Shown: positions 14,582 through 22,500 of the stretch, in pieces
How positions within the stretch are numbered: the stretch's first letter is position 1
Layout: each line of letters opens with the position of its first letter
Origin: Bacillota bacterium
GTDB taxonomy: Bacteria; Bacillota; Clostridia; Caldicoprobacterales; Xylanivirgaceae
Assembly (NCBI GenBank): GCA_023621995.1
Contig: JAMOAB010000083.1
Coordinates: forward strand, 1 to 38,340
Direction: 5' to 3'
Length of the DNA stretch: 38,340 nt
Position numbers and translations under genes: made by a program
The notes under the pieces: model-generated
What the model saw: only the letters and a program-made list of their open reading frames with translations
Database searches by the model: none
What the model was told of the DNA's origin: nothing

Positions 14582-15406
14582 ATGAATCGTAAGATGGTTA
14601 TAAAAGGGGTGGGAACTCTTCTAGCAAAGAGAATATGCCCTGATGGTGAGAAAGAATTAATTACTCTAGGTACATTGCAGGATTTAAGGATAGATTTAGC
14701 AACTGAGATAGATGATGTATTTGGTGGTGATGGTTTATTTGCTATAGATAATATAGTAACATCAAAATCAATTACTATAACTGGTACAGATGCTAAATTC
14801 GATTTAAATGCTATATCTTTAATGATGGGTTCTAATGTTACTAGCGGTGAAGGTAATGCTTGGTCTTTAAATGAAAAACATACTGTTCAATCAAATAAGA
14901 CAATAGTATTAAAACACCCAATATCAGATTTACAATTACCTTATGAATTACACCCTGAAGAGAGTATCACACTAAGACTAGAGAGAAACAATAAAGTAAT
15001 TCCTCGTGATTATTTTACTGTAGAAACTAGTGGGGATATTACTACTGTCACTATAGATCATAGTGATGTAAAGATTGGGGATGTGGTAATAGCTGCATAT
15101 CAATACAAAGTTGATAATATGAGTGTAGCAGATATATTAGCAGATGAAGTACCTTTCCCGGTTCATGTAATTCATCATGGTTCTTTCCAACAGAAAGATG
15201 GTACAAAGCAAGATATTGAAACAGAACTTTATGCATGTCAGGCAAGAGGTACTTTCTCTATAGATGCTCAAAGAGCTACTGCTTCAACATCTGCAATAGA
15301 GCTACAGATTTTAGACCCAGAAAGACCAGATGGGAAAATAGGATCTATAAAGAGATACCAATCAGGGGAATCCAAAACAGATTGTAAGGTTGATGAGTTA
15401 GGTTGA
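14582..15406 (+). CDS. Major tail tube protein
   Basis: A 274-aa protein (ATG 14582, RBS AAGGAGG) just before the tail-assembly chaperones. Beta-rich with repeated strand patterns (DNIVTSKSITITGTDAKFDL ~50-69, LQLPYELHPEESITLRLERN ~117-136, FSIDAQRATASTSAIELQIL ~226-245), as expected for tube proteins that stack as hexameric rings. It is terminated by TGA at 15404-15406 followed by A, and the same frame stays open for another 80 codons (see next entry). No sheath gene follows, so the tail is non-contractile. Confidence 0.8.
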   Translation: MNRKMVIKGVGTLLAKRICPDGEKELITLGTLQDLRIDLATEIDDVFGGDGLFAIDNIVTSKSITITGTDAKFDLNAISLMMGSNVTSGEGNAWSLNEKHTVQSNKTIVLKHPISDLQLPYELHPEESITLRLERNNKVIPRDYFTVETSGDITTVTIDHSDVKIGDVVIAAYQYKVDNMSVADILADEVPFPVHVIHHGSFQQKDGTKQDIETELYACQARGTFSIDAQRATASTSAIELQILDPERPDGKIGSIKRYQSGESKTDCKVDELG

Positions 15407-15649
15407 ACAGCACCACCTGATGACCTAAAGAGTACTGTGGTATTTGATGTAATCCCAGAAGATGCTGATATAGTAGTTAAAGATGTAAATGATAATTTAG
15501 TTCAACCAGAAGAACAAGGTGTATATGTATTAAATAGTGGGCTTTACACTTATGTAGTAAGTAAAGAAGGATTTATCACTAAGGAAGATACGTTTATTGT
15601 AGGAGAGGAGCCTATAACAATAACTGTAGTTTTAGAAGAAGAAATTTAG
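15407..15649 (+). CDS. In-frame Ig/PEGA-like extension of the tail tube protein beyond UGA
   Basis: After the tail-tube UGA the same frame continues for 80 sense codons to TAG at 15647-15649, beginning TAPPDDLKSTVVFDVIPEDA. The sequence looks like a PEGA/carboxypeptidase-type Ig fold: VVFDVIPEDADIVVKD, GVYVLNSGLYTYVVSKEGF, then PITITVVLEE. An ATG start is absent. GTG at 15437 has only a weak AAAGAG upstream and would cut off the first strand. Readthrough of UGA (with A as the next base, a leaky context in bacteria) would give a 355-aa minor tube protein. Precedents in function are SPP1 gp17.1*, made by frameshift, and the Qbeta A1 readthrough protein. A mutated stop or sequence error is the alternative. 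Confidence 0.6.
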   Translation, partial: TAPPDDLKSTVVFDVIPEDADIVVKDVNDNLVQPEEQGVYVLNSGLYTYVVSKEGFITKEDTFIVGEEPITITVVLEEEI

Positions 15650-15684
15650 GTAATCGGGTGTGGGTAAAACCAGTGAGTATATTA

Positions 15685-15709
15685 GGGGGGATTATTCTCC
15701 CCTTATTTT
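15685..15709 (+). terminator. Weak hairpin before the tail chaperone gene
   Basis: GGGGGGA (15685-15691) can pair with TCCCCTT (15698-15704), five Watson-Crick and two G-U pairs, loop TTATTC, followed by ATTTTAG. It lies in the 81-nt gap between the tube extension and the chaperone gene. It could attenuate transcription after the abundant tube gene, but the U tract is short. Confidence 0.35.
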
Positions 15710-15730
15710 AGAATAATAGGAGGGTTTATA

Positions 15731-16144
15731 GTGGCTGAAGATAACAAGAAAAAAGAAGAAGTAAAATCTGAAAATGAAGTAGTAAAGGTAACAAAAGAAG
15801 AAATAGATCAAGTAGAAAGTGTTTTCTTTGAAGATGATGAGGAAATAATGCTAAGAGATGGGAAAACTTATAAATTACATCCATGCACATTAAAAGATGC
15901 AAGAAAACTCATGAAGTTATTGAAAACTGTGCAAATTGAAGCAATAATATTAAACTTTTTACCACCTGATGATGGTGGGACTGGAGCTGAAGAAGATTTA
16001 TTTGATATTTTATTACTAGCATTTAAAGGGTATCCTCATGTGGATAAAGAGTATATAGATAATTATGTAGATTTAGAGTTGGCAAGACAGATTATTGAAA
16101 TTATGATAGGACTTAATGGGATAAAAAAGTCACTAACGACGTAG
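15731..16144 (+). CDS. Tail assembly chaperone, short form (gpG-like, 137 aa)
   Basis: GTG start at 15731 behind AGGAGGG. The N-terminus is highly charged (KKKEEVKSENEVVKVTKEEI), then DGKTYKLHPCTLKDARKLMK (~44-63) and LEAIILNFLPPDD-type helices. It sits between tube and tape measure, the position of lambda gpG. It ends with KKSLTT at TAG 16142-16144, just past a slippery A AAA AAG. Role: binds the tape measure protein and recruits tube subunits during tail assembly; it is not in the mature virion. Confidence 0.85.
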   Translation: MAEDNKKKEEVKSENEVVKVTKEEIDQVESVFFEDDEEIMLRDGKTYKLHPCTLKDARKLMKLLKTVQIEAIILNFLPPDDGGTGAEEDLFDILLLAFKGYPHVDKEYIDNYVDLELARQIIEIMIGLNGIKKSLTT

Positions 16145-16476
16145 AGGGTGAGGAACAAAATGTTGAGATAAGAGATGGTGATACAGGTGCAGAAGTTCAT
16201 TGGGGGGAGATATTTTTTCTTCTCCACAAACACTGTAATTTAAATAAATGGGAGATATGGGAATACACTCTACCTCAGATAACAGAACTCATAAAACAGA
16301 CAAATAAATATATAGAGTATGAGGTAAAAATAAACTCTCTACCTCTCGAAGTATTTGGGGCATTTGTAGATGGCGAAGATGGTAGTGAGACTGGTAACAC
16401 TACAGAAGATGGTTACAAGGTCGCCACAGAAGAAGATATTAATTTATTTGCACAATTTTTAGGGGGAGGATTGTAA
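15731..16476 (+). CDS. Tail assembly chaperone, frameshifted long form (gpGT-like, ~248 aa)
   Basis: Slipping by -1 at 16123-16129 joins the first 133 codons to a 115-codon extension read from 16129 (VTNDVEGEEQNVEIRDGD, then VHWGEIFFLLHKHCNLNKWE) to TAA at 16474-16476. The extension lacks its own start and RBS, so frameshifting is its only sensible expression route. WGEIFFLLHKH and KWEIWEYTLPQITEL resemble T-domain sequences (helical, Trp-rich) of lambda-like gpGT. Known role: the T part contacts tube subunits while the G part holds the tape measure, and the G:GT ratio is critical. The long acidic stretch before the end (VDGEDGSETGNTTEDG) is unusual. Confidence 0.85.
16123..16129 (+). promoter_or_regulatory. 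Programmed -1 ribosomal frameshift site A AAA AAG
   Basis: The heptamer AAAAAAG is in the correct phase (zero-frame codons AT-A AAA AAG at 16121-16129), 12 nt before the zero-frame stop. The -1 frame is open from here to 16476 and encodes a plausible protein. A AAA AAG is one of the most efficient bacterial -1 slippery sequences and is used in tail chaperone genes of many phages. Confidence 0.85.
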
Positions 16477-16513
16477 AGTCCGTTCTATCTGTAGGTAAGG
16501 TGGGGCGGACTTT
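16475..16513 (+). promoter_or_regulatory. Hairpin between gpGT stop and the tape measure RBS
   Basis: AAAGTCCG (16475-16482) pairs perfectly with CGGACTTT (16506-16513) across a 23-nt loop and begins within the gpGT stop codon. AATTG follows, not a U run, so it is not a classic terminator. It leaves the tape measure RBS GAGGTG (16520-16525) free. Possible roles are mRNA stability, processing, or insulation of TMP translation. Confidence 0.5.
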
Positions 16514-16530
16514 AATTGTGAGGTGATTTT

Positions 16531-19500
16531 ATGGCAGATAAAAAAGAAGCTACACATTCATTGCGTACTGAAATTGAAATGTTGTTTAAATCTGAGGGTG
16601 CTTCAGATTTAGTAGGAGACATAAATGATATATCAGATCAGGTTCGTAAGTTAACAAATCCAGTGAGGCAACTAACAGATGCATTTAAAGAACTAAATGC
16701 AAGTCCTGTTAAAGACTTAGTTAGGACTTTGGAGAATTTCTCATTAGATTCGGTGGCGGTGGATGCTAGTGACTTGAGAAAAGTATTAGAAAATAAAATA
16801 GCAAGAGCTATAACTAAATCAAAAATTGAGTTTATAGGTGACGAGGGTAGTGAAAGATACCCATTTAAAGTTAAGTTAGGTGCAGATTTTTGGAAGAAGA
16901 ACCAAAAGAATATTACAGAAGCTTTAGCAGAATCTTTTACTAATTTGGAGGTTGATGTTAGTGATATTCCTCCATTGGATAGTAGAGAAATTCTGGCTGA
17001 GTTTCAGAAAAAATTCAATGAGCAAATTGTTGAATTAATTAAAGATGAGGAAGTATTTAGTTTGTACACTAAGGATCCAGGTGTTGATAAAAAGAAGTTT
17101 AAGTATAAAAGAAAGTTTAAATTAGATGAGAAAGCTGTAGATCAAATAATTAGTGCTATAGAGGAAGAGTTTATTAAAGTATTATCTGACCCTGATAATA
17201 TTGTTTTAGAGAATATTCCAAAATTAAATATAAAATCTTCCGAATTAAATAAGGCTGTACAGAAAATACAAGAAAGTATCGGGGATATTGATAGCTTATT
17301 AGGTGTCGAAGTAGAGGCTTTAGATGATTTACCAAATATAGAAGATAAATTGATTGGTTTTAGGAATAACTTGTCTGAGATAATAAAGGAGATAAACATT
17401 CTAGCAGAGCAATTAGAGTCATTGTCAATGGGTAAAATTACAGAAGATGATTTTCAACAAGCAATAGAGTCTATTAATAACTTGAAAGGTAACGTATTGG
17501 TTAAATTAGATGAGTGGGTAAAAGATATTGTTTTAATTGTTGATCATAATTTGGATTTAAGACCTAGTTTGGATTCTTTTAAGGAAAGTATTAATAATTT
17601 AAATAATTATTTTGATAGTGTATTTCAACAACAGATACAATTACTTCAAAATGATATAGAGAAAGTATTGGGAAATATTAAGTCTGAGGAAGATAAGAAG
17701 GATACATTAAAAGGAAAGAAGATTGATATTACCCAATTAATTATAGATGTTATCTCAGAAAATTTAATGGATTCAGATTTTATAGTAGATATTGACATGG
17801 GATTAATTGATGATGTTTTGGGTCAGTGGATATTAGATTTTAATATAGCATTAAGTGAGGATTTAAAAACGTTAACAGATTCTATATCAAAAGATATAGC
17901 AGATGTTTTTGAACAGATATTTGTTGAATTAGATAACACAAGAAATAATATAGAACAAAGTATAAGTGAAATTTTTGGTACTGCTCAGCCTTTGATTGAT
18001 GCTGGAGATTTAGAAGATGTACTAAGGGTTTTAGAACGTGAAATTTATAACTATATTATAGGTACTTTGACGAATGTAACATTGCAGAATATAGGTACTT
18101 TGGATATAGAATTTAAACTACCTAAGTCATTCCAGAGGGATATAAAACAGATCGTGGACAAAAGTATTCGTGAATATTCAAGAAAAATAGTCGATAGTTA
18201 TAAATCTGAGGAATTTGGTGGGGAAGGTATTGAAGAAACAGTAGAGAAGTTAAATAAGCATGCTACAATGTTAGTAAATGCAGTTATGAGAGAAGTCAAT
18301 CAGACTCTTACAGATATACGAAAAGAATTTTTACACTCAGATGATAGGTGGGTGGAGAGTACAAAAAATTTAAAAAAGGTTTTTGATAGAAATGTAGAAT
18401 CTTTAACAAAATCTTATATAAAAGTATTGGAGGATTCTATTAATACTATTATATTAACTGAAGAAAGTTTATCACAGGTACATGATCAGATAGCTGACCA
18501 AATAGCTGAGAGCATAAAGGTGTCGAAGATTGAAGTAGATGAAACTGAAACTACAGTAAAATTAGATAAGATTTATAGACTTATATTAAGCCAAATTACT
18601 AGTGAAATAGCAGAATCTATAAATTATTGGAATCCTAATATAGAAATAAATGAATCAATAGATGGTAGTAAAATATCTCAGAGGCTCACAGAAATGATAA
18701 ATGAAATGTTAGAGTATAAGATTGAAAACTGGGTTAATAATATAAAATATGACGATTCTGGGCTAGATGCTGTTGGTGGAAGAGAAAAATTAAATATTGC
18801 TAAATTATTAGATGATATAATGACAGGTATAGAGGGTGCTTTGCAAAGACAAATAAATAGTTTAATTCAGGAGACAAATAGTTTAGACAATGGTGTATTA
18901 TCAGTAAATGTTACAGATATAATGAACCGAATTGATTCTTTGATTAAAGAAGCTGTATTAAATAGAGTAGAAAAAATATCTTTGGAACAAATTGATTCAG
19001 AAGGATTTAAATTAGATTTAAATAAACCTGTTAAAAAAGCATTAAATAAAATAAAGAAGGTTATAAATGAAGTCACTAATTATGCAATAGCTTCTGTAGA
19101 AGATATGGAAATAGAGGAAGTTGAGTTAAATATTAGAACTAAAAGACTTCAAAATAATATAAATAATTTAATCCAAAAAATTGTTAATGAGAAAGCTAAG
19201 CAAATAACAGCTTATGGTAATCAATTAGTGAGTGAAATTGATGTAGATAGTGAACATTTAGTTGAGTTGAAAAATAGTATAGGTGATATAGTAGATAATA
19301 TGATTGGTGGTTATATTATTGCTGCTGAATCAGTATCAAGTAGTATGTATTCTGAAGAAGAATTATCTAAAATATACACTAAGTTATCCAATGGGTTTGC
19401 AGATTCTTTCTCTATAATGGTAGATGATTTTTTAAATGCAGTAAAGTTAGTTGGAGCCGGGGATTTTAGTATTTCAACATCTAAATTGCACCCAAAAATA

Positions 19501-22500
19501 AGAAGAGCTTTAGCAGAATCCCATGATATGAGTGTTAGGGAGTTTGTTAAAGAGTTTCCTGAGATTAAGGGTGATGATGCTCAGAGAGTGTTAATGCAAA
19601 AAAATGTAGAAATGATAACAAAAGCAATAGATGATGTGATACAATTAAGTGTCAAACAAATGCTCTCTTCATATGAGGATTCTATAAAGCAGGTTGTTAT
19701 TGAACCTGATGAGTCTTTAGTGGAATATATTTATGATAGATTAATTGCTTTGCAGGATACTGTAATAACTAGAGCTAAAAAAATGGTAAAAGATCAATTT
19801 AAGTATTTAACAGAGGAAATAAAGCAGATGAATATTGAAGCCAAAAGCATGGGATATAAACCTACTAAAGCCTTTATAAATGAAGTATCAAAAGCAACAG
19901 GAGGAGCTCGGGCAAGTACTAAACAATCTGATTTGATGACTAAAGATATTTTAAAAGGTATGGATATAAAAATAGAGCATGCTTCTATGAGTGGGGCGGA
20001 TGTAGTTGCAGATGGGTTAAAGATAGATAGTAGTTCTGTAGAAATACCAGAAATAAATGATTTAGTTACAAAGGCTAGTTCAGTTGTGGTGGATGGGAAG
20101 GTAGTAGATCTAAATATTGATAGATTTCCAGTAGAAAAAATTGTGACACCAATTGAGAATTTATTAACATCAGAATTACCTTTTGATGCAGATACCCCAC
20201 ATTTAGTTAATTATTTAGATGATATAACAAAATCTTATTTTAGTCCTTCTAATGTTTTTAAGAGGGGTTATGAACGGTTTGATGTAGAAGATATTTTTTT
20301 GAGGAATGTTGTTGAGCCATATGAGGGGTTGTTTGAGGGAGTTACTAAAAATATGGCTAAATATTTCGCAGTAGGTTATATGATGAGACTCCCAATTAAA
20401 GCTATAACTGAAGCAAATAAAATTGCTTCTGAGCTTGATTATCATTTAGCAAAAGCAAGACAGAATATTATAATAAAAGATCCTCAGATGACAACTACAG
20501 CACAAAGAATTGTGTATGATAGATACAAAGCTGAGGGACTGGATGTTAGTTCAAAAGAATTTAGAGAAGATGTTAATAAAGAAGCTGCTAATTTAAGAAA
20601 TATTATGAATAACCAAATGTCTGAGTATCTTTTAAACATTTCAAAAGCATACTATCAAGAGATAGCAGATGTTGGAAGGTACTATAGTATAGCTTCAAGG
20701 AGATCAAGAGATCCATATGAGGCATTAACAAAGACAAGAGAAATTGCAAAAATTGCTGCGGTTGAGGAAGATTTGGATACAGATTTTGCAGCTACAGGTT
20801 TGGAAGCATTGGCTGCTCAATGGGGTGTGGACATAGCTGAATTGGATAAATACACCAATATGTTATTAAAAACAGCTATGCTCTCAAATACTACAGTTAC
20901 TGATTTGTTAATGGCACAGAGAGATACTGCTGCAATGTTTAAGAGTAGGTTGAAGGGGCTAGAGGACGAGGAAGCTTTTGCTACTGCTATGGCATTATCT
21001 TCAATGTTTGTTCAAGCTACAGGAAAATCAGGCAGAGAAGCAGGTACATTCTGGAGAAATATATTACAAAAACCATATGTAAAAGACAGTAGAAAATTTT
21101 TAGAGCAAGCTTCTCAGTTAGAGGGATTTGAAAATTTGAGCCCTTATTATGTAGACGAGACAGGTCAGAAAGTACAGAAAGATTTTCTAACCATGTTTTC
21201 CAATATACTAGAAACAGTTGTTAAAGTTGATGACCCATCTGCTATGTCTGTACTATCTGAAATATTTCCAATTCGTACCATTGGTGGGGCGGAGTCAGTG
21301 TCTGCACTAGTAGAAGATTTAAAATTAGATTTAGAAAGATCAATAGAGATACTAAAAGATATGGGTGAACTTGATGAGGATGTAACTGTAGATACAGCTA
21401 ATATAAGAGAAGTAATCGAAAAATATATAGAAAACATTATGGAAGTTACCGAAGAGGATATAGGAATGTATTTAGCTGGGCTTCAAGATACAACTCAGTT
21501 TGCTGCAAAAGGTTTACAAGCTCAGTGGCAATCTACTGTTTATAGTATATTTAGAGAATTAAAGGAAGAAACTAGTTCTGTAATGACTTATTTCACAGCG
21601 ATACTCCGTAAATTTGAAGAAAATAGTGATAAACTATCAGAAGTAATAGGTGTCTTCATGAAGTTAGGTATTTCTTATTTAGGAAAAGATGTAATCAACA
21701 GAGTAATTCAAAAAGGCATGGAAGCACCTATAAAATTAACTGATATGCAAAAAGAAATGGCAAATAAATATATGGAGTTACAGGCAAGGGACAAAGCTTT
21801 AGGTATACGAGAAGAAACATTAAGGTATCCTTTGGTGGAATATTCATTAAGAATGGCAGAAGTGGATAAAGATATTACAAGATTGCAGGATGAGAGACAT
21901 CAACTTCATACATTTATACAAGATATGGAAGCTAAAGAAGTGTTAACTGATGAAGATAGAATTGAATTAAGAAAAGCTGAAATGCAACGTGATATGTATG
22001 ATGATCAATTAATAAAACTTAGGAATACCTATAATCAGTTAGAAAAAAATGTTGATAGATTAACTACTGAATATAAGGATGTAATTAATGCTCATAGAGA
22101 AGTCGTCCAATTAGGTAAGTTTTTACAGGGCAGTATGGGGGCAAGGAATGTAGAAGAGTTAAAAGACAGTTTTGCAAATTATTTAAGGAATACAGAGATT
22201 TACAGTAAGGTTGCCCCGTTAGCTTTAAGAAGTACTTTGGAGCATGATGATCAATGGTATGAACAGTTGCATAATAGAAAAGCCGAAATAGAGAATATGT
22301 TAATATCCCAGCAGAGAGAGATGTTTAAATACTTTACAGATACCCAAGGTGAAAAGTCTTATGAAATATTGAAGAATATTTTGGGGGATGAGTTTGAAAA
22401 TAAATTTTATACTTTAGGTGAGGTACTTTCTGAAGAAACAATGGATGTATTGAGCAAGATAAACAAGCACATGGAATTTGATGAAGAGTATGCAAAAATG

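Noticed and set aside
15417-15423. CTGATGA, the core box of a hammerhead ribozyme, after the tube stop codon
   Set aside because: No GAAA box or three-stem layout follows; it is explained by coding sequence of the readthrough domain.
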